A stretch of DNA of 64,000 nucleotides from Fratercula arctica (Eukaryota > Chordata > Aves > Charadriiformes > Alcidae): contig CANTUZ010000001.1 in NCBI GenBank assembly GCA_947846985.1, forward strand, positions 182,728,955 through 182,792,954, read 5' to 3'. The notes beneath the pieces were generated by a model that ran no database searches, was not told the DNA's origin, and saw nothing but the letters and a program-made list of their open reading frames with translations. Made by a program: the position numbers and the translations under genes. This document shows, piece after piece, positions 38,770 to 51,270 of the stretch; the first letter of the stretch is position 1; every line of letters starts with the position of its first letter.

Positions 38770-39113
38770 TAAAGGGGGCCTTCCAGTACCGAAAGGGGGC
38801 CTACAAGAAAGATGGGGAGGGACTTTTTATCAGGGAGTGGAGCAATAGAATGAGGGGTAACAGTTTTAAACTGAAAGAGGGTAGATTTAGATTAGATACT
38901 AGGAAGAAATTCCTTACTGTGAGGGTGGTGAGACACTGGCACAGGTTGCCCAGGGAGGTTGCGGATGCCCCATCCCTGGAAGTGTTTGAGACCAGGCTGG
39001 ATGGGGCTTTGAGCAGCCTGTTCCAGTGGGAGGTGTCCCTGCCCATGGCAGGGGGGTTGGAACTAGGTGATCTCTAAGGTCCCTTCCAACCCAAACCATT
39101 CTGTGATTCTATG
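38770..39113 (+). mobile_element. CR1 LINE 3' fragment
   Basis: About 340 nt includes ggcctacaagaaagatgggg, the segment encoding [20 protein letters not shown], and the tail ccattctgtgattctatgac. It lies in ZCRB1 intron 1, sense to ZCRB1. The 5' edge is approximate. Confidence 0.93.
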
Positions 39114-41521
39114 ACTCTCAGGTGAGTCCCTTGCAAGTAGGAAGCTCAGATGTTTTGGGGATGTTCTTTTGTTGTGTTGTTTTGGGGGTTTTTGTTAGCT
39201 TGTGAAGTGAAAACTGATGAAGACTGGTGATCAAGGAGAAAGAATGCGATGGAAACGTAAACTTGTATTGGACAGTTCTATGAAGTTAAAAAGTTCTGGA
39301 AGTGAAAGAACTCTCAGTCCTGTAATGATGAGCCTCCAGATGAGATGTCTCATCTAGAGAGTTAGCTTAAAGCTGGAACTGACTTTTTTTTTACCACCCT
39401 CCTACCTCCCCCCCCCCAGCTAGAAGACATCAGACCAACAAATGAGAAGCTGGTATGGCAAGGCTGGCATCCATAAATGAAGTTGGGGGGGGGGGAGCTA
39501 TTGTTTATATGGTGTTGCACTTGGTTTCCCCACAGGGGCTTTGTGGTCATTTAAAAAAAAAAAAAGACTAATGGATTGGTTATTACAGAATTAAAATTGA
39601 CACATGATGTTTTGTTAAGGTTTATCAGGATGGGAAGAATTGTGCCAGTAGTTGGATCTAAAATTGCATTTATACCACTGTATGCACAACAGATAACCAG
39701 AAATCTGCATTTTAACATGCTCAAGCTTTTTGAGAGATTGCTTTTCGTAGAATATTATTTTTGAATATCCTGTGGAAGACTTAGTAAGGACCACCAAGCT
39801 TTTAAGTAGATAGATGAATGTCCCAAATGTTGTCATTGTGGAAACCTATCAGTGTATCTGCTGGCTTAAATACAATATATATATAATCCATCCCAATGAC
39901 CCCTTGGTATTTAGAAGAGCAAGTCCTCCTGCAGATCTGGGGAAATACTCTTTCCTGGAGTGGTAAATTTGAACCTTTGCCATCTTGAACATGAGCATGG
40001 CAATACCTTTACAATTATTGTACTTCCTCTCTTATTAAAATTGTGCCTGTCCAGCGAGTCAGACATTAGTAAGCAATCCTGGCATAATAATGCTAAACAA
40101 TGCAAATTGCTAAGAATATTTGGGCAGTCAGGGCAGCAAGACTGTTTCACTTAAATTTGTCCAGGGCACTAGAAACAAAGCTCAACCCCAGCTGTCTGGC
40201 AACCAGAGCTCCAGGATGCAACTCTTTCAGCTTTCTTCTGGAAAAAGTAGCATACAGCTGAAAATGGCAGTTCTGTAGCTTGCATTCAGTAATAATTTCC
40301 TATTGACTGAGCTATTAGGCCTGTAGTAGTCTTCACAGGACATATCACCCTCTCTTTGGTGGCTTGTGCTGTGGTGTTGCAGAATACAGAAGCTGACTGC
40401 TCTCCAGTCATGCTGACCTCGCTGGCATCTGTTCATTACTATGGGGGCTGCTTGGTCTCCTGTTACAAGGTGCTCTCACTTCTCTTGTCTTTCAGGCAGA
40501 GTTAAATGGCTATCTGCAGCCACACGAGGTTCACCTCGGCTGTTTTCTCCTCCACTGTTGCAATATATTAGCAGCACTAAGGTAGCTCTTACCAAATCCT
40601 TTGTATCCACTGTACATCTGGATAACTGCACTTCGGGCCATGTATTCACGTGGCATGTTGCCAAGTCAGTCTGGTTAGGCTTGTCAAGGATACTAATGCC
40701 AAGCAGCGAGGAATTTGGGATAATGAATCCCGTCTGCGTAATGCCAGATGCAACGTGTGGCCTTTATCGCAAATTTATTCTGTTTTCATTTGCCTAACCT
40801 TTATGTTGCCATTTCTGCTCATGCCAAAAAACACAGTCTCTGAACATGGAAGAACTTGAAATTCAATCACTTGGAAACTGCCACTCAAATGAATTGTGAT
40901 ACAGTAAGCATGTCAGGAAAGAGAAGCAAAACACTTGGATAATCAGCGTCTACTGGGAATGTCAGGTCTTCAGATGACTGAATCATGAAATGCCAGAAAA
41001 TAACCACAGCCAAATTAGCGTGTGATATTAGTTACTCTGTTGGCACTTGGCCAGGCAGTCTGCTCAAACTCACTACCCGAAAACTCCCCTAAGAAACGGC
41101 CGGGTACTATGATGGATGTTGATTTCTAATACTTAGTTTCTTTCATCCCTTCATCAGCTTTTGTTTCCTTTTTTAAAAGGAGTTGCTCTTGCTGTAGAAA
41201 TGGCTTGATCATCAGTTAGGAATCGACTAGAGGTGCCAAGAAGCAGAAATAAGGCTGCGGGAAACTGCATAAGTAGGTAGTAATCGGACTGTGTAGGGAA
41301 TGGTTTTGCTGTACTGTTTGGTGTGCCCTCTCATAAGGGTTGTGCTATATTCTGATCTTAAGTGTTACTCACTTAGCTTTTCGACCAAGCCATGGTTACA
41401 GAATTGATTGTAGGGAAGAAGTGTTTTCCACAGACTTTAGCATCACTTAAAATTTTGGGAAATGTCCAAACGTGAGCAAACCCATCAGCTGTTCTTTTTC
41501 AAGTTATCTCAGTTACTCTTT

Positions 41522-41942
41522 ACAGAATCACAGAATGGCAGGGGTTGGAAGGGACCTCTGGAGATCATCTAGTCCAACCCCCCTGCCAGAGCAGGGTCAC
41601 CTAGAGCAGGTTGCACAGGATCGTGTCCAGGCGGGTTTTGAATGTCTCCAGAGATGGAGACTCCACCACCTCTCTGGGCAGCCTGTTCCAGTGCTCTGCC
41701 ACCCACAAAGTAAAGAAGTTCCTCCTCATGTTCAGGTGGAACTTCCTATGCTCAAGTTTGTGCCCGTTACCTCTTGTCCTGTCACTGGGCACCACTGAAA
41801 AGAGCCTGGCCCCATCCTCCTAACACCCACCCTGTAAGTATTTATAAGTGTTGATAAGGTCCCCCCTCAGCTGTCTTTTTTCCAGACTGAAGAGACCCAA
41901 ATCCTTCAGCCTTCCTTCATAGGAGAGGTGTTCCAATCCCCT
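41522..41942 (-). mobile_element. CR1 LINE 3' fragment, same subfamily as the 3.8-kb copy
   Basis: About 420 nt is near-identical to the 3' ends at 5.2-5.6 kb and 33.9 kb, including the codons for [20 protein letters not shown] (41795-41601 frame). The tail acagaatcacagaatggcag starts at 41523. It is truncated near 41942. It lies in ZCRB1 intron 1, antisense to ZCRB1. Confidence 0.94.
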
Positions 41943-42774
41943 AGTATTACCTAGTATTGGATGATGTGTATGCAGTTGGAACAAGGCTTTTGGATTGATT
42001 AATTGTTTCTAGGCATATTCTTGGCCACTTTGTTTCAAGAGCTTAAAAGAAATTTGAAGTTAAAATGGCTTTGAGATTTCCCTGGTTCCTGCCAGTATAA
42101 GAGATGCCTAATCAAGGGGAGGAGAGGGAGCGCCTCTAGGGGAGATGCCATCTATGATCAGCTCTGGAAGCTGCAGTTCCAGAGCAGTGTGGAAGTCTGA
42201 GCAATAGATACAAGAGGAAATACTTGCTGCTTTAGCAGCTGAGATAGATAGTTTTTAAAGCAAATTCAAATTTAAACCCTGCCAACTGAATGTGGCTTAT
42301 TCTGTGTTGAATGCAGCTGAATTTATATTTGTATAAAGAATCAGAACATGTAGCTAATTGAACAAAGGTCATTAATTTCACATATTGACCAGAGTATTTG
42401 ATAAATGGTGGTTACTTGTTTCTTTCTGGATTTAAACCTTTCTGTACTGCACAAATCGTCAGAGGCTTCTTTTAAGTACACTAACGACTATTTTTTTTTT
42501 ATGACTTGTAAGTCAGTTGTCTTGCGTACAGCAAAAATGTGCTTTGGATCCAGGGGAGAGGGAAGGAACGTATGTCTTCTGTAGCACATGAAGGCAAACA
42601 CTAATTTCATGTAAAATGATGAAAGGGAAATGAAAGCTAAGCTTTCCTGCAACTTTATCGTGACTGTCTGGGCTAGATTTGAAAAGCATCTTTTAAAGTC
42701 TTGCAACTGTTTTATAGTTGATTGCTTTGTTGAATGGAGTTTAACCCTTCTTTTTTTCTCCTCTCATCAGAAAA

Positions 42775-42858
42775 ATGAGTGGTGGGTTGGCACCAAGCAA
42801 AAGCACGGTGTATGTGTCCAATTTACCCTTTGCTTTGACAAACAACGATCTATACAGG
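42775..42858 (+). CDS. ZCRB1: ZCRB1 coding exon, residues 1-28
   Basis: A long pyrimidine tract and ctcatcag acceptor end at 42770. ATG is at 42775 in the context aaaaATGA. The exon encodes [20 protein letters not shown], including RNP2 of the RRM, and ends with donor gtaagttt on a codon boundary. Confidence 0.95.
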
Positions 42859-45800
42859 GTAAGTTTTTAAGAGCTGCGTTGTGCAGATTAAACTTGTTGA
42901 CAACAATTTTGAGTGTAAATACAATAGTGATATATGTCTCTTACTTAGGAAAGTTTGTCTTGATAAATTTATTACTAATGAAATGCAATTGTCTACTGTT
43001 AAATCTTTGTATTTTGTTTTATATTTCAGATATTTTCGAAGTATGGCAAAGTTGTCAAGTAAGTGACCTGATATGGCCTGCTATTTTTATAGCTTTCATT
43101 TTAAATATTTGATGTCGTTGCTTCACTTGAAAGTCTTGTGCTTTTTATAATTTAAGTATGAATGTGGAACTATTTTGAAGTCCTGTTCATTTTTAATAAA
43201 GTATAAATTTAATTTCACAACTGGACGTTCTTGCAGTTACACACACAGTGTAAGAATATTTGTGTTGGGGATAGGTTTTGCTAACCACTTCTTAAGAGCA
43301 AGTAGAATGTTGTTATACACCAATGGTCTTTTCTCTCAAATAGTTAAAACAATATTCTTCTAGTAAGCGTTGTTCCCCTTCCCCCGAACGCTGCCTGGGA
43401 CACAAGTGGATAAGTGTAAAACTGGGAGCTTCTACTTCTGTGAACTAGGTGTCACAATTCCCGCAAACAGTTCCCACAATTGCAATGTGCAATTGTTATT
43501 ATGACTGATTAGTATTACATTTAAAATTAGACGTAAGGGTGTATAGTAACACCTTTTAGTATGTGGGGTATTCATGAACGATACTTGTGAATACCTGTCT
43601 CTATGTTTAAATGTTAGAAATAAATGCCACAGTAAGGAACTTGCTGTTTTGTTTGGTTTCTTTATTTTTTTTAGCTGGTCAGAATAACAAGACTCAAGAA
43701 TTCCATTTTCAGCCCTACACTAGCAAATATCTACTCTAACTTTTAGAAGCTGCTGTAATAATCTGTGAGATACAGAGCGAAATTCAAAGCTTTTGAAGTC
43801 TCAGGAGTATGTTTCAGGTGACAGCAGGAATAGCCAAATTACAACTTTGGAAAAACATATTTTTGAAATTGACTGAGAGGAAAACCCTTATGTAGGGCTC
43901 CGTCAGACATGCAGTGACCAATACAGCTGGGCACCTACAGTCTATTGTTTCCAGGGTGGGGTGCCTGACCTGTTTTAGTCGATTGCTGAACTACCATTTA
44001 GAAAAGTCCTGAGCAAAGGTTGTAGTAACACTGATGTTTAATATCTGTTGAGGGGCCTGTTCTCCATAAAGTTGGCATTTCAGACCTCCTTGCTATCCTT
44101 TGGTAATGTTCCTGTACTCTGTATGTTTGGGGGTAGGGGGTCTCCTACTGTCTGGGCTTTTGAACTTGTTTGATAGGAGGATGAGAATTGCATGAAGTAT
44201 TGGTTGTAGGATGCATTGCTTGTTTTAAAGGTGTCATAGCAGCATTCTGTGTTTTTTCCTTTATTAATAGTTTTTGGTGTTTTATTTACTTTTTTTTTGA
44301 CTGTCATAGACAACAGAGATGGTGTTTCCAAGTGCCTATGCAGAAGAAATCCTGCACTGCATCCTGTGTGAAAGTAGCTAATTTAGAAGTTGTGATTTTG
44401 TCTGCGTAGTTACCGTTTTCCCCCACCTATATATTGTTTTGCAAAAAATTCACTTACTGTTACCTAATTTTCCCTTACGCTTTGTCTAATCACTGCCAGA
44501 AGTTAAACCAAATGCAAAGAGTCACAGAATACACAAAATGTGTAAAATATTACCATGACTTATTTTTTTTTTTTCCTGTTTGCCCCTTTGGAAGCTAACC
44601 TGACTATAAACAGTGCAGATACTGTGGGATTCTACTGGTATTCCCATTTTGTTGTGAAACTGAGGCTAACAAGGATCAGTTATCCTATTTGTAACTAGTT
44701 ATTAATTCCCAAGAAAAATCTTTTCAAATATTAGCTTGATTTCTGTAGTCTTTGTTCAGGGACTTTGAAACACTTTGCAGAAAGCTTTGCGATGTCATCT
44801 AGGTCAGATTTAACTTAATTAAATAAGCTTTGATAGACTTCTTTTTTGAAGTGTGTCTTGACTCAACAAAATCATGCCGACTTTTCTTCCATACTGCATT
44901 TCTCACCCCAATATATCCTGACTATTATGATTTCAGCTCAGTTCTTTCAGTGAGAAATCAGACTTTCTAGGGCTCCAAGAAGTAGCTGGCTTTTTACAGA
45001 TTTGTCGCACTTGTTTCTTTTTATGCTTCTGTTATTAACCGGTACGTTCAATATCGCAATTGGAAGCCTGACAGTCATATTAGGTTTCTGTCAACTCTTG
45101 GAAGAGTAACCTGGCAAATAATTAATAGAATTGTTCTGAAGTCAGTTTTATTGACACTTCAACTCAATGCATTCAATTGGACGCATCCTTGTCCGAGAGG
45201 CTTTGGCAGAAAAACTGTTCTAATCTCTTATCTTTCTGTGCGTGTATTTGGGGAAAAGTTGAGCTTTCTTTACTGAGCTTTTATTTTATACACTTTTTAC
45301 TATGTAGGTCTTCTGTTACTTATACAGGTTCTCTGGTAGGCCTTCTGCGTCGAAGTGGGGTTTATTTAGATTATTTTTGGGAAAATGTCCTATTCTTGCA
45401 ATTTTGGCTTCCCTTAAGGCTGAACCTTGTTCTGCCTGTGGTGAACACAGCAAGGAGCTTATTCCCTGCTTTTTAACATGTGCTTTTATTTTCACGTACA
45501 TGCAGACTAGCATCCTGTTTCCCACTGTTTTCTTATTTTTAGGGCTAAATACAATTGACGTTAAGATTGAAGGAATTGAAGTTGTGTGGGCTTCCTTCGC
45601 CTCTTTTCATTCTTTGTCTGTTGTTTTTACTGGGTCTAAACCTTTCTTGAATTTCTCGATATGCTACTGGAGCTGTTGATTCCAATATTAGACTGAAGAT
45701 TTAACTTTGTATGTCATGTAAAATAACACATGTATCCATAACCTGCTTGGATTCCAGTTGGAAATATTTGTCAAACAATACTGCATACACTTATCGTTTC

Positions 45801-48800
45801 CTGTCTTGAAGCTATTTAGCTGCTTAGTCCTACAGAAACATAGAATTCTCTGTTTGGATACAGTTCAATACACTGTTTTTCAGCAATGATAGCAATGGTC
45901 AAGATTACTCCTGAATTTTACTTTCACCTGCAGTATGTGCAGTTCCCTCCCGTTATGTTGTCTGTAAATCTGAAGAGCATGTTCTCTGTTCTTCAAGTCA
46001 TCCAAGGGAATAAAGAATGATACTGAACCCAGAAAGACCCCGTATACTTTTTAAAATCATCTCTGCTCTACCTATAAGCATGTGGCCTGGTTAGCTGTTC
46101 CTTTGAATTTCTGTTTAATGAGCCTTTCTATTGTTAAATAGACTTTGTTTTCTTTTTGCTGTATAACTAAAGTAAGATCCCACTGAGACCTTTAAGGAAA
46201 AAATGTCTCTAAGTCATTTTAGTGTATCAATAATGTGGTTATATGTTTTCAGAGTTACTATTATGAAAGACAAAGACACCAGGAAGAGCAAAGGAGTTGC
46301 CTTTATTTTGTTTTTGGATAAAGAATCTGCACAAAACTGTTCTCGGGCACTTAATAACAAACAGGTAAATTGTGTAAAGTTGTTATGGTAGGAGGGTTGG
46401 GTTTACAGCCCCAAAATATTTACTTTTTTTTCCAATTTGCTGTAGTTGTTTGGAAGAGTAATAAAAGCAAGTATTGCCATTGATAATGGAAGAGCAGCAG
46501 AATTCATTCGCAGGCGTAACTACTTTGATAAGTCTAAGTGTTACGAATGTGGGGTGAGTAAAACCAAAAGGGAACTACTATATTCCAGCTTGTTTGTCCA
46601 GTTTGGCCATTGCTAATCCTGCCCGTGGTGTTAAAATATTTTTTTCTGTCGATAGTATCAACTTGCGTAGCAGTTGTACCATTTTCAAGAATCATAATAC
46701 CCCTTTTGTCTTTTATTTGGGATTTTGGGGTTGGGGGGAAAATATGTGCTTGCAATAGCTGTTTAACATGCTAATGAGCACAGACGAGTATCAGTATAAA
46801 GCTGTAGGAGAAAGAAAACCTCCCGATATTTGCTTCAAAATACCTGCTTTTGCTATATCGTTGGAAGATCATGATGTAGTTGGCGGTAAAATAAATATTG
46901 GAAACAACTGGTTTTACACAGAACAAGTGTGTTTTAAATTTTAGGCAATTCCTCACTTTTCCTTAATATATTAACATAGGAAATTGCGATTTGGATAGTA
47001 TTTAACATCAAATGCAGACTTGATTTATATGCATAACGCTTCTGAGACCAAAAATGTTGACTCCTATTTATTACACTGTTAATGCTGAGGTGTATATCTT
47101 GAGTATAAAGTGTGCTGTAGTGTATTCAGACATTGCAGCAGCCAAAGAAAACATACTTTGCTTATAGCTTGTTCTCAATTTGCAGTTAAACATGCATATC
47201 ACCACCAATCTCTTTGTTTCCATGGCGAGCTTATAGAGAAGAGTTTGTCTTCTGTGTGCTAATTCAGCATTCCATTTATCTTACTAATTGCTTCCATTTT
47301 TTTCCCTGTGAACTGTCTTACATTAACTTTCCTCATGATATGTTTCAACATATAGTCGTTTGTAACGGTTTCTGTTAAGCAATATTTCTTTTTCTCCAAG
47401 GAAGCAGGACACTTAAGTTATGCTTGTCCTAAAAATATGCTAGGAGAGCGGGAGCCACCAAAAAAAAAAGAAAAGAAGAAGAGAAAGAAAATAGTTGAGC
47501 CAGAAGAAATGTATGTATATTTATTTACACGACAATACTTTTTTTAGGCAACTTTTTCATAATGAACACTTAAAATAAAGATGTATGTATTTTTCTCTCT
47601 CTGCACAATGAAGTGAGGAGGAAGAAGAAAGTGAAGAGGAAGGAGAAGACCCTGCTCTGGATAGCCTCAGCCAAGCCATAGCTTTTCAGGTACAAAATTG
47701 AAGCACTGTGTGTTTGTTACTTATTATTTAAATACAAGTTTACTCTCTTTTTTCAGCTGCTTTTCAAAAACTCTAAGATAAACCTGTAGGTCTGTCCATT
47801 CTGTAGCATTGGGACCCTCTTGCCTGGTAGTAGTTCATGACTATAATTGGTTTCATCCTGTTGCAGGCACGTTCAGTTTTTGGATTTTTGTGTTTTGGTT
47901 TGGTTTTTCTTACAGTTTCACTGTTGCTGTGGCTTTGCATTGCAATTCTTCCTTTCCTTCAATCTCCTTTGTTGCTTAGTTTCCTGTCATCTCTACTGTG
48001 ATGCTCCATTATGTTTTTGGTCCACAAATCCCTTTTAAATCTGTTAACTGAGCAGCCAGAAAAATAGTCATGTATAAGTGATCAACTACATCCTCCGCCC
48101 TTGCTCACTAGAGCATCCTTGAACAACATCTGTTTCTGGAGCACTTCCTTTGCCTAATACAGTCCATCACAGTCTCTAATAGAACTTTTCTCTCAAAACA
48201 TATTTAATGCATTTTTTTGTTACGTAGATATATAGTCTGAGAGCTGTGTTACTGTCTTCTTTAATATGTCTTTACAGGCTTTTGCTTCACTACACAGAGC
48301 AAGCCTGAACTGATGTTCAAATTTCATGGCTCCCTAGTCCTTAGCTTTCCCCTGTGCGCCCCTATCCCCCAAAAAAACCCTCTGAGTTTCTATGATAACT
48401 TTGTCCTGAATATGACTGTAATGAGTGCAAAACTTTTACATCATGTAGTCCAAAATAATGATGCAAATATGCACAGTTATCTACACACACGCATTCAGAA
48501 AGCTCCATGATTGGAAGTAAAACCTATAAATGTAAACAAGTCAGGAAACATTCCTATTTTTCTCACCACCCAAAGATTTTAACTGGGATAGCATGTTTCC
48601 CAGTAAAAATAGGAAGCATTTATTTAAACCTTTAATTGAATAACCTTTATATCCCTGAAGACATTCATTCCCTGAATGAATGACTGAAGAAGACAGCAGA
48701 TAGAAGACTTGTTAGCGGAACAAAGCTGATTCAATAATGTCCATTTGAAACACAATGCATTCTTTGCTTCAGATCTCAGCTGCTCTTTAATTCTGTAAGT

Positions 48801-49198
48801 TTTCCATGTGCAAAGTTCCTCTCTTTGAAAATAGAGGGTGCTCCATGTGGCCTGCATTAGTGCTGAAGACTTACTGTTTGCATGGAAGAAATACTTTCAG
48901 AAATGTTTTCTAGTGCATTCGTTGCACAGTTTATGAGGAAAATGGAGATAAATCCTTTGAATTCATGAACGTATGAAATAACGCATATTAATAATTAGCA
49001 TTATTATTTATAATGCATCTTGATTTTTCTTAATCCTAGCTAATACTTTTCCTTCTTTCGTTGTAGCAAGCCAAAATCGAGGAAGAGCAACAAAGATGGA
49101 CGCAGACTGCAGGGGAATCTTCAATTTCAGATGATTCAAAACGTCCACGGATAAAGAAAAGTGCTTATTTCAGTGATGAGGAAGAACTTAGTGATTGA
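42775..49198 (+). CDS. ZCRB1: Zinc finger CCHC and RNA-binding motif protein 1 (U11/U12 snRNP 31 kDa)
   Basis: The CDS joins 42775-42858, 43030-43058, 46253-46364, 46446-46553, 47401-47510, 47614-47689 and 49067-49198. That is 651 nt, 216 residues plus stop, close to the mammalian length. It is complete and unbroken. An RRM spans about residues 10-88, with RNP2 VYVSNL at 12-17 and RNP1 KGVAFILF at 51-58. A CCHC zinc knuckle follows, with C107, C110, H115 and C120 all present. Then come a Lys-rich stretch (about 132-141), a Glu-rich acidic stretch (about 145-159), and a conserved C-terminal tail ending [10 protein letters not shown]. From family knowledge it is a nuclear protein of the U11/U12 di-snRNP that recognises 5' splice sites of minor (U12-type) introns. 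All its own introns have GT-AG, U2-type borders. Confidence 0.97.
43030..43058 (+). CDS. ZCRB1: ZCRB1 coding exon, residues 29-38 (29-nt micro-exon)
   Basis: The exon is flanked by atatttcag and gtaagtga and encodes IFSKYGKVV plus two bases of Lys. It sits in the RRM and keeps the frame with both neighbours. Skipping it would shift the frame. Confidence 0.93.
43059..46252. other. ZCRB1 intron (3.2 kb)
   Basis: AT-rich. The open frames at 44.2 and 45.2-45.7 kb have no recognisable domain. Nothing else seen. Confidence 0.7.
46253..46364 (+). CDS. ZCRB1: ZCRB1 coding exon, residues 38-75
   Basis: This 112-nt exon has acceptor tgttttcag and donor gtaaattg. It encodes [20 protein letters not shown], which holds RNP1, and on to LNNKQ. 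The preceding intron is 3.2 kb. Confidence 0.95.
46446..46553 (+). CDS. ZCRB1: ZCRB1 coding exon, residues 76-111
   Basis: This 108-nt exon follows a short 81-nt intron and has acceptor ttgctgtag and donor gtgagtaa. It encodes the RRM end and linker ([15 protein letters not shown]) and the first two zinc-knuckle cysteines (CYECG). Confidence 0.95.
46554..47400. other. ZCRB1 intron (0.85 kb)
   Basis: AT-rich intronic sequence between the exons that split the zinc knuckle. Nothing else recognised. Confidence 0.75.
47401..47510 (+). CDS. ZCRB1: ZCRB1 coding exon, residues 112-148
   Basis: This 110-nt exon has acceptor ttctccaag and donor gtatgtat. It supplies the His and last Cys of the CCHC knuckle ([10 protein letters not shown]), then [10 protein letters not shown] and a basic stretch. 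Confidence 0.94.
47614..47689 (+). CDS. ZCRB1: ZCRB1 coding exon, residues 148-173
   Basis: This 76-nt exon has acceptor cacaatgaag and donor gtacaaaa. It encodes the acidic stretch and the conserved [15 protein letters not shown] segment. Confidence 0.93.
47690..49066. other. ZCRB1 last intron (1.4 kb)
   Basis: AT-rich, with a T/G-rich patch near 47870-47950. No repeats or exons recognised. Confidence 0.7.
49067..49198 (+). CDS. ZCRB1: ZCRB1 last coding exon, residues 174-216
   Basis: The acceptor is ttcgttgtag. The exon encodes [11 protein letters not shown] through [12 protein letters not shown] and stops at TGA (49196-49198). The 3' UTR continues in this exon. Confidence 0.96.
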   Translation, partial: QAKIEEEQQRWTQTAGESSISDDSKRPRIKKSAYFSDEEELSD

Positions 49199-49740
49199 AA
49201 TAATATTGGTTAATATGCATATGTAATATATATAGTGTACATTTTGTAAAGTGCTACAAAGTTATCTGTAATACAGGTTTGTCTTGGTGTTGAAGACACT
49301 TCTTGAAAATCATGTTGTAGCTCTACTCTGCCCCTCAAACATCCCATTTTTTGATACCTTTCTCTCAAAACTTCACCCTTCAAGGCAGCTTCTTAAAAGA
49401 ACGATGTGTTTCTATGCTAAAATCCAGAAAAATACCTGGGAAAATGCTTCTTGTGGTTAGTATCTAGACCCAAACCCTGGGAGTGAAATCTTTTGTAAGA
49501 GAATTTCCTAAGATTTTTTTTCCTAAGAGGAGTTCCTCTCAGGATCACTGTTAGCACCACTGAGGCTTTATATGTTGGTCTGTTTATTGCCTGTTGGAAG
49601 CAGTGCTTTAGTAGTACTTTAGTCGTATATGAATCTTGCACTAGCCCCTCTGCATAGGGTTGAATTTCAGCCTTAAGCATTGTACTAGTCTTTTAACTCT
49701 TCATGCAGTAATATAATAAATTACTGTCACATAAGCTTTG
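49199..49740 (+). other. ZCRB1: ZCRB1 3' UTR with candidate polyadenylation signal
   Basis: AT-rich sequence follows the stop codon. The first clear AATAAA is at 49715-49720. The cleavage site would fall about 15-30 nt later; the exact end is inferred. A longer 3' UTR reaching ATTAAA near 50059 is possible. Confidence 0.6.
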
Positions 49741-49936
49741 TCCGTGAAATCATTTTGGACTAAACAATACATCTGTGTGCTTTCCAAAAGGATATTAAGA
49801 TGTTGATCGTCTGTTTTATGTACAGTTTTAGTAACTTGCTGTACCCTTTATAGTATCATATAGCCTATATACAATATAGGTTTCATAGGAGATGCAAGTT
49901 AAAAGTGATGTTGTCATTAGTTCAGTCTTGAAATCT

Positions 49937-50036
49937 TATAGTTAATATATATTAATGTATTCTATATATTTATTATATAAATTTCTTTAATATATAGATT
50001 ATGTAATATAAAATATATACTTAATATATTTTAAAG
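49937..50036. repeat. AT-rich simple-sequence tract
   Basis: About 100 nt made almost only of A and T, with repeated TATATA/TTAATATAT units. It lies just past the ZCRB1 polyadenylation signal. Confidence 0.8.
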
Positions 50037-51270
50037 AGTGATGGTTCTGTTGCTCTTGCATTAAAATTGAGAATGCCCGTATGTTTTAAAAATGGGAATG
50101 TGCATATATTTTAATATGCTCTAATCTGATTTTGAAAGTCTCTTGCTGTGATAAGGGCTTATACTGTGCTATTTCTCCTAACTGCAGTTCTCCTAACATG
50201 GTAATTATGGTTATGCAGAGGTTTTAAAATATACATGTATCTAACGTGGATCACAGTCCTATTTTCTCAGGCATCTGAACCTGCTGGCAAAATCCAGAGG
50301 GCGCAGAGTTTCCTATGTGCTTAAAAATCAGCATTCGTGAATATTTGGAACTGTCATGGTCTCCAAGCAAAGTGTGTTGGTGCCTATTTTGCACCTAAAG
50401 CTGTTCAGATATTTTAGAGTCTCCATCCTTAAATCTCTGTAGGGTTCCAGTCATGTTCTCCTGAAAAGCCTCATAGACGCATTAGGAGAAAAGTACAAAG
50501 CCCTGCAGCAGTGATCACTCCCAAAACCACAGACATATAGTGATGGTGGTAACCTTTTATATTGGCCACTTTGTGTAGTCAAACTTTTCATTTTTAGGAG
50601 GCACAATATAAAACACATTCACACTTGGGAGAAGAGACGGGCTGGCCTCTGTTTGCATTTTCAGCTCTTCCTATTGCTCATCAGGACTTGGTTTCCTTCC
50701 AAATATAGGAAATGTAAATCCAAATATACCATTACATATCCTTAATTAATATCAATTTACATTCAAATATATGACTGGGTGTAAAGAAGAGAGACATGCA
50801 CACCCCCTCTAAGCTAATATAAAGCAGTCATAGTCAGAAGGTCATTCTGGAGTCTTCTGTTGCTACTTTCACAAGAATTCAGAAACAAGAATAAGGTAAT
50901 AAGGTAAAGTTTTTTGTACAAACTACTCAAGCCACAGAATGGGGAGAAATACTGGGCTTTATACATAGGAAGGTCTTGGACTCAGTAATCCAAAGAATGT
51001 TTTTAAGACTTTCTTTGTGACTTTCTGCTGAAAGCACTATATATTCAGGTTGGTTAAATCTGAAGCTTCCTTTACTGGATTTTGGGAACATCTCTTGATA
51101 CTGAATACCCAAGTGCTAAAGTGCCAGGGGTAGCTTACTGTTAATAAATGCAAATCACCGAACATCATGTGTGTAATAATACAGACTGAGGAGTTCTAAA
51201 CTCTGCTAAGGAAGAAAATCTTGCTGCCAGCATGCTTCTCTGCAAACGTTAGGTTAGGGCTCAATAGCAG

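Larger units (their letters stand above)
37034..42770. other. ZCRB1 intron 1 (5.7 kb)
   Basis: Starts in the CpG island, then becomes AT-rich. It holds two CR1 fragments and a C-run/G-run pair at 39408-39495. No further exon recognised. Confidence 0.65.

Noticed and set aside
46203..46391. 62-codon frame as a separate small protein
   Set aside because: It is ZCRB1 exon 46253-46364 read through both flanking introns.
42775..49198. U12-type introns inside ZCRB1 as self-regulation of a minor-spliceosome gene
   Set aside because: I checked every donor and acceptor in both genes. All are ordinary GT-AG U2-type, and none has the /RTATCCTT donor.
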